Shown in pieces: positions 29,301-36,495 of a stretch of DNA of 40,963 nucleotides. The stretch lies in IMG/VR virus record IMGVR_UViG_3300009593_000039, positions 1-40,963 of that record. The stretch is one strand, 5' to 3'. Within the stretch, counting starts at the first letter, position 1. Each line of letters opens with the position of its first letter. The translations under genes and the position numbers were made by a program. The DNA is from a virus. The notes beneath the pieces were generated by a model that was given only the letters and a program-made list of their open reading frames with translations, had not been told where the DNA came from and made no database searches.

Positions 29301-29520
29301 AAATCTATTGATTATTGACGAAGGCTTTGGAGCGTTAGATGAGATGAATGTAGAGGCATGCAACCGGTTGCTTAAGTCTCTTAAGAGGTGGTTCCGAAAC
29401 ATACTGGTTATTTCCCACGTCGATGGTGTTAAGGATGTTGTTGATGTCGTACTTGACATTCGCCACAAAAACCATGACTCGCTGGTCCAATGTGCCGGCG
29501 CGGAGGCATTAAGTGGATAA
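26353..29520 (+). CDS. Fused SbcD-SbcC (gp47-gp46, Mre11-Rad50) recombination nuclease/ATPase
   Basis: 1055 residues joining two proteins that are separate in T4. Residues 1-330 are a Mre11/SbcD metallophosphoesterase: D10-x-H12 (ISDIHF), GGD46, GNH83D, then TFHGG and LGDIHK. From about 365 a Rad50/SbcC ATPase begins, with Walker A GPNRSGKS at 404-411, two coiled-coil arms around a Cys hook (C720, C722, C729), signature CGSGMEK at 957-963, Walker B LLIIDEG with D989/E990, and D-loop GALDE at 993-997. Mre11-Rad50 machines resect DNA ends for recombination-dependent replication, and in T4 gp46/gp47 also drive host DNA breakdown. All catalytic motifs are intact and no stop or frameshift separates the halves. 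The hook spacing (C-D-C, then six residues, then C) differs from the usual CxxC. Confidence 0.92.
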   Translation: MTFKCIHISDIHFRGLTRHDEYRESFSAFFEKAKDLKPDAIFVGGDIVHSKTQGISPELIDILNWWFTSLAEVAPTHIILGNHDGLMMNKDRQDAISPIISALDNPNLFLYKDSGTYPINGIPGYNWCVFSCFDMDSWEDVKPVPGEINIATFHGGVEGSHTDINWKIEGEVNVQFFKDYEFTFLGDIHKLQYLDNDKRIAYPGSTIQQNYGEDPGKGFLFWEIDDKDNFRSTFYEIPHSRPFVTIDWDESVQSTLDRAEKHPDGSRFRIRTTKQISQHEIKQLHSALKEFKHATEIVYKNDFEIETSSVIKLGDGELFKDDLRDYKTHTKLMKEFYSDVVIDEKEWEELDALNNRYVSQICNSDSARNIKWSVKNLRFDNTFSYGKGNYINFDELNGIIGLFGPNRSGKSSIPGTLMYTLFNTTDRGSIKNLHIINSRKGYCLGSVDVQINGQLYRIERQSTKHETRAGHLHAVTHLNLFKIDAEGNVIQDLSGSQRTETEKIIRKLVGNSEDFLLTSMASQGEMNNFIKYKATQRKAVLTNFLNLNMFDDMLSMASNDSAHIKALIKNAPDHEWEHLIIQANMKVGRKSIERDEIDESLLEKRGKLQELTVTLATHKHKDLVTAEDVTAQGQRLTKYSDRYSSLKARHAVVGQEFDEINGKIEKISLIKEQFPIDELKEKLGIQEDLEKSLKDLEHQRELEKQLLESKKKLAKKLEPCDCFEHLPSCQYVKKSDKHNKVVEKQKEKVSLLLDSVRATRKALKAVLREGLKEKLGKYDIILSQEAKLKIEASEKAVEIHSLSTDISSLKTLIKECENLLSDMKVRVSDGSVAEEVSLLKKRINSLKDEIMDLDSRRISASETIGLLTNEISRLETERDEFKQLMAQWKVYDLYMTAVSKKGIPLQIITAQLPIINAEISKILQDVVGFTVELEADPASNAMDIYINYGDSRRIIECGSGMEKMMASLAIRVALINISSLPKTNLLIIDEGFGALDEMNVEACNRLLKSLKRWFRNILVISHVDGVKDVVDVVLDIRHKNHDSLVQCAGAEALSG
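29502..29506 (+). promoter_or_regulatory. Ribosome-binding site deciding the GTG start at 29513
   Basis: GGAGG lies 6 nt before GTG 29513 and inside the end of the nuclease-ATPase gene. It is one of the best Shine-Dalgarno matches in the window and supports this start over the internal ATG at 29549. Confidence 0.7.
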
Positions 29521-29818
29521 TTGGGTAGAAATATCATCAAATAGAAAGATGATAAGATTGAAAAAGTATTCTCTAGTAGTTCCCACTGAAGATATTAGCG
29601 TAGTACCCCTTGAATGTCCGGTATGTAATTTATTAATGTCTTCCTTAGGGGATACATTATCATATCAAGAGTATAATTGTTGTAAGGGCTGTGAATTAAT
29701 GTGGGCATATCCTAATAAGGATCGCTGGCTAGCCGGATGGCGCCCATCTGAAAAGCAACTTAAAGAGTATAAAGATGAAAAAAACAGCATTCCTTCTTTC
29801 ATCTATAAGGTCAAATAG
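29513..29818 (+). CDS. Small zinc-ribbon protein
   Basis: 101 residues from a GTG start that overlaps the preceding gene by 8 nt. Four to five cysteines form a zinc-ribbon pattern: C35-x2-C38 (LECPVCNL), then C56, C57 and C60 (NCCKGCELMW). Conserved-looking Trp/Pro residues follow (YPNKDRWLAGWRPSEKQ). Zinc ribbons of this size often bind nucleic acid or RNA polymerase. Translational coupling to the SbcCD fusion hints at a helper in recombination or transcription, but no function can be assigned. No T4 protein of this kind is known to me at this locus. Confidence 0.75.
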   Translation: MDNWVEISSNRKMIRLKKYSLVVPTEDISVVPLECPVCNLLMSSLGDTLSYQEYNCCKGCELMWAYPNKDRWLAGWRPSEKQLKEYKDEKNSIPSFIYKVK

Positions 29819-29865
29819 TTCCTCATCTAGATAATTAAATAGGGATACTGTCCAGGAGATAAATT
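29819..29865 (+). promoter_or_regulatory. Short intergenic region before the packaging module
   Basis: This 47-nt gap contains the AT-rich string ATAATTAAAT (29831-29840), a possible late-promoter-like element 25 nt before the next ATG, and an AGGAGA Shine-Dalgarno (near 29854-29859). No hairpin is evident. Confidence 0.3.
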
Positions 29866-30240
29866 ATGATTTCAAAAGATGCACTAAACGAGTTAAATGA
29901 TGTTGTTAACAACACATGGGGCAAATCGTCCGGAGACGGCACTATGTCTCTTACATGTTCTATGGAACATGACAAGATGCTGGTAAAGTTCCAGACTGTT
30001 GTACACTTTGCTTCTGAGCAATCGTTACGACAGCAGGTTGATCGCCTTGTTGCTGAGTCAAATGACTTGATTAACAAGAAAGTAGCCCAAGTCAAGAAAG
30101 CTTTTAAAGAAACTTCAGACACATCAGTCAAGTTTTCAGAGATTGATAGCAGGGATGACGTCGAACTAATATCGACCTCAGTACATAACCCTAGAAAGAT
30201 TGCAATATATAGAAGACAGTGTAGCTTAAGAGTAGAATAA
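29866..30240 (+). CDS. Hypothetical phage protein upstream of terminase
   Basis: 124 residues. The N-terminal half is beta-like (MSLTCSMEHDKMLVKFQTVV), followed by a charged helix with coiled-coil character (QSLRQQVDRLVAESNDLINK) and a short C-terminal strand region. It sits directly before terL (stop TAA is followed at once by the terL ATG), the place where T4 carries the small terminase gp16. A small-terminase role is possible from position and the helix, but the sequence is not recognisably gp16-like, so it is left as hypothetical. Good Shine-Dalgarno AGGAGA. Confidence 0.7.
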   Translation: MISKDALNELNDVVNNTWGKSSGDGTMSLTCSMEHDKMLVKFQTVVHFASEQSLRQQVDRLVAESNDLINKKVAQVKKAFKETSDTSVKFSEIDSRDDVELISTSVHNPRKIAIYRRQCSLRVE

Positions 30241-31845
30241 ATGGCCGTTGTTAATAAACAGCGCCAGGTTAAAGAGATAATCCGGTGCGGAAAAGATCCA
30301 AAGTACTTTTTTAATAAGTACGTGAAGATCCAACATCCAACAAAGGGGCTAATTCCCTTTGCCACATTTCCGTTCCAGGATGATTGTATCGATGATTTTG
30401 TAAATCATCGCTTTAACGTCATCTTAAAGTCAAGGCAGCTAGGGATATCAACCCTTTCAGCTGCCTATGCTGTTTGGCTAGCAATATTCTATAAGGATAA
30501 GAATATCTTGGTCATTGCTACAAAGCTTAGTGTAGCAATGAACTTTATAAAAAAGGTTAAGGTTGCCATCAAAGGCCTACCCCCATGGATGATTCTTCCT
30601 GAGATCACTAGCAACAATAAGCAATCTGTCGAGTTTTCAAATGGTTCATCAATTAAGGCAATTCCAACGTCTGATGACGCAGGTCGTTCTGAGGCGCTAA
30701 CGTTGCTGATTGTGGATGAGGCTGCATTTGTAAGAAACTTTGATGAGCTATGGATGGGATTGTATCCTACGCTGTCAACAGGTGGTCGCGCAATTGTATT
30801 GTCAACCCCCAACGGTGTCGGCGGACAGTACTATGATTTATACATGAAGGCAACTGCTTCTGAGAATGAGTTCAACCCTATTAAACTTCCATGGGATGTC
30901 CACCCTGAGCGAGAAGATGCTTGGTTCGAGAATGAATGCAAGAACTTAACACCGAAACAGATTGCACAAGAGTTGTTGTGCGACTTTGCTGCTTCCGGTG
31001 ACACCTTCTTACAGGCAGAGCATATTGAGAACATTCGCACACAAGTCAGAAACCCAATGGAGAAATGGGGCCCTGAGATGGGCGTCTGGGTGTGGAAGTA
31101 TGCTTTAACTGAGCACAAATATGTAATATCTGCTGATGTCGCCCGCGGCGATGCTGGGGATTATTCTGCATTCCATGTCATTGATACTAACGAGTCTGAG
31201 ATTGTGGCTGAGTATAAGGGGAAGATACCCCCCGATCAATTTGCAATACTGTTGAATGAAGCCGGTATGAGATATGGTAAAGCTTTATTATGTCCAGAAA
31301 ATAACACATATGGGTATGCTGTGATTATGAAGCTAATCGAGTTAGGGTACCCGAACCTTTATTACAAAAAAGAAAAGGATCGTTACGCCGCGATGTATTC
31401 TGGTGAAAGCAATATTCATAAAGCCGGTTTTACAACTTCTGGAGTTTCACGCGCACAGATTCTAACAAAGTTAGAACAGGTACTACGTAATGGTTATATT
31501 AGATCATACTCCGATCGCCTCTATTCCGAGCTAAAGACTTTTATTTGGAAAGGCAATAAGGCACAAGCACAAAAGGGCCAGAATGATGACCTGGTAATGT
31601 CTTTAGCTATTGGTGTTTGGTTATATGACACTACACCAGGATTAAACAAGTCTTCGGTAGATATTAATCAAGCAATGCTTAATGCATTTAAAGTGAATAG
31701 AAATACTGTAAAATCTTCAAACTTGCCTAAAAGTGAAGCATTTTCGAACAATCCATTTAAACCAGTGGTCATGGGTAGTGGAGCCCCTTCATCTGATGGT
31801 GACAGTGATGATCCATATGCTGATCTTAAGTGGTTATTAGATTGA
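30241..31845 (+). CDS. terL: Terminase large subunit (gp17-like)
   Basis: 534 residues; T4 gp17 has 610. The N-terminal ATPase has a Walker A variant SRQLGIST (64-71), Walker B LLIVDEAAF with D159/E160, and coupling motif LSTPNG. The C-terminal RNase H-fold nuclease has D299 (ISADVARGD), E353 (CPENN) and D449/D450 (NDDLVMSLA), the metal-binding triad. The protein pumps DNA into the prohead and cuts the concatemer, docking on the portal encoded next. A flexible acidic tail (SDGDSDDPYADLKWLLD) ends it. ATG immediately follows the previous stop, so translation is coupled. In T4, genes 18 (sheath) and 19 (tube) follow 17; here the portal comes next. Confidence 0.96.
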   Translation: MAVVNKQRQVKEIIRCGKDPKYFFNKYVKIQHPTKGLIPFATFPFQDDCIDDFVNHRFNVILKSRQLGISTLSAAYAVWLAIFYKDKNILVIATKLSVAMNFIKKVKVAIKGLPPWMILPEITSNNKQSVEFSNGSSIKAIPTSDDAGRSEALTLLIVDEAAFVRNFDELWMGLYPTLSTGGRAIVLSTPNGVGGQYYDLYMKATASENEFNPIKLPWDVHPEREDAWFENECKNLTPKQIAQELLCDFAASGDTFLQAEHIENIRTQVRNPMEKWGPEMGVWVWKYALTEHKYVISADVARGDAGDYSAFHVIDTNESEIVAEYKGKIPPDQFAILLNEAGMRYGKALLCPENNTYGYAVIMKLIELGYPNLYYKKEKDRYAAMYSGESNIHKAGFTTSGVSRAQILTKLEQVLRNGYIRSYSDRLYSELKTFIWKGNKAQAQKGQNDDLVMSLAIGVWLYDTTPGLNKSSVDINQAMLNAFKVNRNTVKSSNLPKSEAFSNNPFKPVVMGSGAPSSDGDSDDPYADLKWLLD

Positions 31846-31899
31846 GATATTTATCTCGATCTTTTTCTGGTTAATATTGATTAGTGAAAAGAGGAAGTA
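31846..31899 (+). promoter_or_regulatory. Intergenic region before the portal gene with GATATTTAT and small stem
   Basis: GATATTTAT (31846-31854) belongs to the recurring GATAT-type motifs. GAGAT-ATTT-ATCTC (31844-31857) can form a 5-bp stem and is followed by a CTTTTTC run, so a weak terminator-like reading is also possible. A strong Shine-Dalgarno AGAGGAAG precedes ATG 31900. Confidence 0.35.
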
Positions 31900-33969
31900 A
31901 TGCCAAAGAAAAAGACAGATAAGAATCTATTTCAAAAGCTGACTCAGTTATTTAGATCTGGGCCCCAGATAAAGAGGCGTGTTCGAGGCATACCCGCTAC
32001 GTCTGCTGCTTCTACAATGCAGATCTTTGGGCGCGCCCATAACGACTCATATAATAATACAATGAGTACGTACGGCTCATTTGATCGCATGTCTCGTTAT
32101 AGCGATTTTAGCGAAATGGAAGCTACCCCTGAAATATCTGCGGCATTAGACATCTATTCGGAAGAGGCGACTAGTCCTGATGAGAAGGGTATATCGCTTC
32201 ACATTCATTCTGACAATAGAAAAGTTAAAGAGATTTTAGATACTTTATTTTATGATACACTAAACATTGAATTCAATATGACAATGTGGGTTCGTAATCT
32301 ATGCAAGTATGGAGACTTCTTTCTGTTTACAGATGTATCTCCGGAATATGGGGTTATTAATGCATTCCCAATCGCAATCTCAGAAATAGAGAGAGAAGAA
32401 GGATTTGATCCTGAAGATCCAGCAGCAGTAAGATTTAGGTGGATATCAAACGGCAACCAGGTTTTAGAGAACTGGCAGGTTACACACTTTAGGTTGTTGG
32501 GTAACGATGCTTTTTTGCCATATGGTTCATCTGTTTTAGAGCCGGCGCGCCGCATTTGGCGCCAGCTTATTCTAATTGAAGATGCCATGCTGGTTTATAG
32601 AGTCATTCGCGCTCCTGAGAGAAGGGTGTTTTATATTGATGTTGGTAACGTCCCTCCAGAGAATGTTGCTGAGTATCTAGAACAGGCGCAGAGCAGCCTT
32701 AAGCGTTCTGCCGTTGTTGATAAAGATACAGGCCGAGTCGACTTAAGGTATAATCCAATGTCAGTCGACGAGGATTACTTCCTCCCTGTCCGGGGTGGAG
32801 AGTCAGGCACAAAAATTGACACATTATCAGGTGGACAAAATACAGCAGCGATTGAAGACGTAGAGTATATTCAAAAGAAGTTGTTTGCTGCCTTGAAAAT
32901 TCCACGTGCATATCTGGGATACGACGAAGAGGTCGGTTCAAAGGCTACATTGGCCCAAGAAGATATTCGTTTTTCTAGGACTATTCAAAGAATTCAAAAG
33001 ACTATCATTGCTGAGCTCAATAAGTTAGCAATGGTTCATTTGTTTTCTCATGGCTATGATGGCGAAGATCTACTTGATTTTGATTTGTTGCTTAGTAATC
33101 CCTCATCTGTTGCCCAGCAACAAAAGCTGGAATTAATCAGGGCACGCTTTGAAATTGCAGGTACCGCCCCTGAAGGAATGGTCGATCGCCGTTGGATTCG
33201 GAAGAATGTAATGGGCCTTACTGATGATGAGATTAGGTTGATAGAAGAAGGTAAGGTTGAAGACAAGGTTTCCGATCTAGAGCTTGAAGCTACACAGGCA
33301 CCTGGTGCTGAAGGTGGCGGAGATGCAGCCGGCGGCGGTGGCGGAGACGATCTGTTCGGCGGTGGAGATGATGCTGGAGGCGATGATGCTGGAGGAGATG
33401 ATGCTGGAGGTGATGATCTCTTTGCAGCAGATTACACATCAGGTGACCTATTGACTGCCTTACCGGGCGATGCCAAAAAGCCTGATGACGACGACGACGA
33501 TGATGATGATCATGTCAACATATTGTCAATTGACGATGAAGAGTCTCCTGCTCGGGCTCAACAACAAATTAGAAATGCATTTGGTGAACCACTAAAGAAG
33601 TCACGTAAAGTTCGTTTTGGTGCAGCATCAACTCATATGCCTGACTTTTTAAGCATGACATCTACAGGTTCTGCAACTAGAAAACAAGACACTTCAAATA
33701 AACCATTCGACAATGATTTCTTTAAAAATCCATTCAAAGAGAACTTTGGCGCGCCTAGAAATGTAGATCCAGGTATGGATGAATTCATTGATTCAAAAAT
33801 AACCCAACATGCTAAGATGACTAGAGAGATAGAATCTACCTTAGGTAACCTATCTAGCGCAATAGGTATTAATGCAAAACGTGTGATCTTGGAAGGCCAA
33901 GACATAGTCGACGGCGGCATTGATTTAGAGATTACGCTGGATCATGATGAGGATAATATAAATGAGTAA
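31900..33969 (+). CDS. gp20: Portal protein (gp20-like) with long acidic C-terminal extension
   Basis: 689 residues; T4 gp20 has 524. The conserved T4-type portal core covers roughly residues 30-455, with ATPEISAALDIYSEEATSPD, FRWISNGNQVLENWQVTHFR, RAPERRVFYIDVGN, DYFLPVRGG and IPRAYLGYDEE. The portal is the dodecameric ring at the capsid vertex through which DNA enters. After the core comes a low-complexity tail: Gly/Asp repeats (GGDDA, residues 488-507), a run of nine Asp, and a roughly 150-residue segment ending VILEGQDIVDGGIDLEITLD. This tail is not part of T4 gp20. The stop overlaps the next ATG by 8 nt. Portal identity is firm; the role of the extension is unknown. Confidence 0.95.
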   Translation: MPKKKTDKNLFQKLTQLFRSGPQIKRRVRGIPATSAASTMQIFGRAHNDSYNNTMSTYGSFDRMSRYSDFSEMEATPEISAALDIYSEEATSPDEKGISLHIHSDNRKVKEILDTLFYDTLNIEFNMTMWVRNLCKYGDFFLFTDVSPEYGVINAFPIAISEIEREEGFDPEDPAAVRFRWISNGNQVLENWQVTHFRLLGNDAFLPYGSSVLEPARRIWRQLILIEDAMLVYRVIRAPERRVFYIDVGNVPPENVAEYLEQAQSSLKRSAVVDKDTGRVDLRYNPMSVDEDYFLPVRGGESGTKIDTLSGGQNTAAIEDVEYIQKKLFAALKIPRAYLGYDEEVGSKATLAQEDIRFSRTIQRIQKTIIAELNKLAMVHLFSHGYDGEDLLDFDLLLSNPSSVAQQQKLELIRARFEIAGTAPEGMVDRRWIRKNVMGLTDDEIRLIEEGKVEDKVSDLELEATQAPGAEGGGDAAGGGGGDDLFGGGDDAGGDDAGGDDAGGDDLFAADYTSGDLLTALPGDAKKPDDDDDDDDDHVNILSIDDEESPARAQQQIRNAFGEPLKKSRKVRFGAASTHMPDFLSMTSTGSATRKQDTSNKPFDNDFFKNPFKENFGAPRNVDPGMDEFIDSKITQHAKMTREIESTLGNLSSAIGINAKRVILEGQDIVDGGIDLEITLDHDEDNINE
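33361..33420 (+). repeat. Tandem 15-bp repeat encoding Gly-Gly-Asp-Asp-Ala in portal tail
   Basis: Four in-frame 15-bp units (GGDDA three times, then GGDDL) lie in the portal C-terminal extension. A run of nine Asp codons follows at 33484-33510. Acidic, flexible and prone to slippage. Confidence 0.9.
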
Positions 33970-34816
33970 GACTCACAATAAGAAAAGAAACGTAGGTATT
34001 ATCTATGAGCAGCTTTTGCGAACATTGGCTACATCCTTAGTAACTGATGAGACTCAAAAGTATAAAGATACATTGGGGATTATAAGAAAGCACTTCGTTC
34101 CCGGCTCACAGCTATATAGGGAGTTTAGACTATTTAATGCAATGGTCAAGACGTCTGTGGATAAGGAGTCTTTAGCGACCCGTATTTTGCGAGAAGCAAA
34201 GGACGCAGCGCTTGATTTTGATTCTGTAAAGCTCCGAAAAGAAAAGGCAGCATTAATTAAAGAGATAAATTACACCCTCTCAGATCCTACCTTTTATAAC
34301 CAGCGTATTAATGAATATAGAAAGTATGCAACCATCCAAACGCTCCTAAACGATTGGCGCTCTTCTGGCAAGGCTCCCCTTTCAAGGATTGCGGATTACG
34401 AAAATAAAGTTTGTAATTTCCTGCTAACGGAAGCTGCTGACGATCCTCTTACTATTCATAAGAATGACAATGTAAGCTCTTTGACGGTAAGGATAATGAC
34501 TGAAAAATTTAATAATAAGTACGGCCGCCAGCTAAATGATGAACAGCAGTCTCTTATAAAAGAGTATGTATTTAGCACAGAGACAGGGAAGGTTAATGAG
34601 TTTAGCGCATATCTATCTGAGCTTAAGCACAGTTTAGTCACTGAGCTTGATATTTATTCTGGTACTTGCGATAATCAAATATTAAATGAAAAGATGAATA
34701 AAGTGTCATCAAGCGTAAAGTTGCTAGATCCAAACCGGGTTGATGATGAGACAATATCTAGGTTTCTTTTAATATCCCAACTTAAAGAAGAGATCATGGA
34801 GGCAGACAGTGAGTAA
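33962..34816 (+). CDS. Conserved-position hypothetical head-module protein
   Basis: 284 residues, mostly charged helix. N-terminus KKRNVGIIYEQLLRTLATSL, then VPGSQLYREFRLFNAMVKTS and a YRKYATIQTLLNDWRSS helix. It lies between portal and prohead protease, where T4 has the small core proteins gp67 and gp68, but it is larger and not acidic enough to equate with them. ATG 33962 has GAGGAT upstream and overlaps the portal stop by 8 nt; its own stop overlaps the protease GTG by 8 nt. It is therefore made in step with portal and protease, suggesting a head-assembly role (inference). Confidence 0.75.
   Translation: MSKTHNKKRNVGIIYEQLLRTLATSLVTDETQKYKDTLGIIRKHFVPGSQLYREFRLFNAMVKTSVDKESLATRILREAKDAALDFDSVKLRKEKAALIKEINYTLSDPTFYNQRINEYRKYATIQTLLNDWRSSGKAPLSRIADYENKVCNFLLTEAADDPLTIHKNDNVSSLTVRIMTEKFNNKYGRQLNDEQQSLIKEYVFSTETGKVNEFSAYLSELKHSLVTELDIYSGTCDNQILNEKMNKVSSSVKLLDPNRVDDETISRFLLISQLKEEIMEADSE
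34798..34802 (+). promoter_or_regulatory. Ribosome-binding site deciding the GTG start at 34809
   Basis: GGAGG lies 6 nt before GTG 34809, within the end of the preceding gene. Sequence and spacing copy the junction at 29502-29520. Confidence 0.7.
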
Positions 34817-35411
34817 GCTTTTAACAGCATGGACTCCATTTTCCTACACCAAGGAAATGATACAGGAGTCAAAAGAAAAGAATGGCGGTAAGATTATGAT
34901 GAAGGGTATTTTGCAAAAAGCAAATACCTTAAACCAGAATGGACGCGTTTATCCTCTCCCTATTTTAGAACGAGAAGTTAGAAACTATCAAAAGTTTATT
35001 AAAGAGAATAGAGCGTTGGGGGAATGTGATCATCCTGACTCTTCCGTTGTTGAACTTAAGAACGTTTCACATATAATTAGAGAAGCCTGGCTGGAGGGTG
35101 ACGTTTGTTATGGCAACGTCGAGCTGCTAGATACTCCATGCGGAAAGATCCTTCAAAGCTTAGTTGAATCCGGCGTCACTTTAGGTATTTCATCCAGGGG
35201 TGTTGGTTCAACCAAAAATGAAGGTGACTATGATGTTGTCCAAGACGACTTTCAACTTATTTGTTGGGACTTCGTTTCAGAACCTTCGACGCCTGGGGCA
35301 TTTATGATGGCAGAAGGCAAGGTCGTCACACAAAAAGAACTACGTCAACATTTTAACAAAACCGATAGAATTGATAGATTGTTTAATGATATATTGGATT
35401 GGGAGAAATAA
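34809..35411 (+). CDS. gp21: Prohead core protease (gp21-like)
   Basis: 200 residues (T4 gp21: 212). The herpesvirus-protease-like fold of this family is indicated by LNQNGRVYPLPILEREV, the catalytic His in GECDHPDSS (H75) and the Ser in LGISSRGVGS (S128 or S129), followed by the DFVSEPSTPGAFM segment typical of the family. The enzyme sits in the prohead core, activates during assembly, digests the scaffold and trims capsid proteins, with L/I-x-E specificity in T4. GTG start with strong Shine-Dalgarno overlaps the upstream stop by 8 nt. Candidate target sites are visible in downstream proteins. Confidence 0.93.
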   Translation: MSKLLTAWTPFSYTKEMIQESKEKNGGKIMMKGILQKANTLNQNGRVYPLPILEREVRNYQKFIKENRALGECDHPDSSVVELKNVSHIIREAWLEGDVCYGNVELLDTPCGKILQSLVESGVTLGISSRGVGSTKNEGDYDVVQDDFQLICWDFVSEPSTPGAFMMAEGKVVTQKELRQHFNKTDRIDRLFNDILDWEK

Positions 35412-35413
35412 AA

Positions 35414-36016
35414 ATGTCATATTATGATAAAGACAGAGATGATGCGGCACCAAGAATAACCCGGTATCCTGGTCCAGGCCTTAATGCAGTTGCTGAATAC
35501 CAGCAAGCTGGCCGGCCGTTTGTTCAAGTTGCCCAACCAGCAGAGGGCCACTTTAATGGTAATGCAGGTACTGAAGCATTTGGTGACAGCGGAGCCATGG
35601 TTCGAGGTGATGACGTCACAATCGAATTCCCTTTTATCACAAAGCGTGTTACATTAAAAAACCTTGATGTTGCCAATGATGCTTATGTATACTTTTGTTC
35701 GTTAGCAGTGCCTGCCGCAACGGCCGGTGATGAAACACCTCAAGATAGAGGTAACCCGTTAACTGAGGCTGAGATAACTGCAGACCATACCGATGGGGGC
35801 CGCGGTGATTCTGCTGTACTGGCCAATGGTCATTATTATACGCTTGGTACTGGTGAGACAATCGAAATGAATGTTAAGTGCAAAAGAATTTATGTTGCCG
35901 GCAACGGAAATGTTCGCGTCTTCGCTGAATTAACAAATATTGTTCATCCATATAATCTTGATCTACGTGGGATTGAAGGCATTTCTGGCGGTACACCTGG
36001 TACTGTTACGGCATAG
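35414..36016 (+). CDS. Hypothetical beta-rich head protein between gp21 and core genes
   Basis: 200 residues from ATG 35414, chosen over an upstream in-frame TTG at 35399 because GGGAGA sits 7 nt before it and the start lies 2 nt after the protease stop. N-terminus MSYYDKDRDDAAPRITRYPG is polar and probably extended; the rest is beta-rich with alternating hydrophobic strands (VTIEFPFITKRVTLKNLDV; YTLGTGETIEMNVKCKRIYV; VRVFAELTNI), compatible with a jelly-roll or Ig-like decoration domain. A capsid accessory or decoration protein is the best guess from place and fold. No recognised family. Confidence 0.7.
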   Translation: MSYYDKDRDDAAPRITRYPGPGLNAVAEYQQAGRPFVQVAQPAEGHFNGNAGTEAFGDSGAMVRGDDVTIEFPFITKRVTLKNLDVANDAYVYFCSLAVPAATAGDETPQDRGNPLTEAEITADHTDGGRGDSAVLANGHYYTLGTGETIEMNVKCKRIYVAGNGNVRVFAELTNIVHPYNLDLRGIEGISGGTPGTVTA

Positions 36017-36026
36017 GAGATAATTG

Positions 36027-36407
36027 ATGAAGGTTTCTAGAAATCAGCTAAAGAGTGTCGTTAAGGAATGTTTGATGGAGATACTCGCAGAAGGGCTTCT
36101 CCACGGTGAGGCAGTCATTCCACAAAAAAAATCAAAAAAAACTAAGGTCGTTAACGAAGCAAGATCTGTCGAACCAGATCCATTTGATGTCGCCGTTGAG
36201 CGTACGGTTAGCGGCCTGACAAGCGATTCTGTTATGTCAAGTATTCTTGCAGACACTGCCAAGACAACATACCAGGAACAAATAGCTGCAGAGAAATCCC
36301 CCAGAAGTTCACTTTCCCGGGTTAACGAATCAACTCAGGATTTAGATGGTATGTTCGGAGAGTCAGCAGACCGCTGGGCTAGCCTAGCATTTCCAGAGAA
36401 AAAGTAA
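36027..36407 (+). CDS. Putative prohead core/head component with protease-site-like motifs
   Basis: 126 residues from ATG 36027; a TTG one codon upstream is unlikely because AGGAGA favours the ATG. The helical N-terminus is MKVSRNQLKSVVKECLMEIL. A Lys-rich patch (PQKKSKKTK) precedes VNEARS, and a second site, RVNEST, comes later; both resemble relaxed L/I/V-x-E sites for the gp21 protease. The C-terminus ADRWASLAF resembles the last residues of the scaffold protein (ADRWAVLAGL). These shared features suggest an internal head protein assembled with the core and then cut. Inference; no family recognised with certainty. Confidence 0.65.
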   Translation: MKVSRNQLKSVVKECLMEILAEGLLHGEAVIPQKKSKKTKVVNEARSVEPDPFDVAVERTVSGLTSDSVMSSILADTAKTTYQEQIAAEKSPRSSLSRVNESTQDLDGMFGESADRWASLAFPEKK

Positions 36408-36456
36408 TTTATAGAATTTAGATAGAGCGGGTCAAAAATCCGTCTAACGAAATATG

Positions 36457-36462
36457 TATAAT
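36457..36462 (+). promoter_or_regulatory. Candidate promoter -10 (TATAAT) in gap before core gene
   Basis: The 88-nt gap 36408-36495 contains a perfect TATAAT 33 nt before ATG 36496. No TTGACA-like hexamer lies 16-18 nt upstream, so a phage-specific late promoter with only a -10 element is more plausible than a host promoter. A weak stem (CGGGT-CAAAA-ATCCG) lies upstream at about 36428-36442. Confidence 0.4.
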
Positions 36463-36495
36463 TGATTCGTATTTTTTGAATAGGAGTTTAAGAAA

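Noticed and set aside
29835-30365. Minus-strand frame of 176 codons
   Set aside because: It lies across the hypothetical gene and the start of terL, has no ribosome-binding site and no recognisable motif.
35399-35413. In-frame TTG upstream of the 35414 gene
   Set aside because: The ATG at 35414 has an ideally spaced GGGAGA and starts right after the protease stop.
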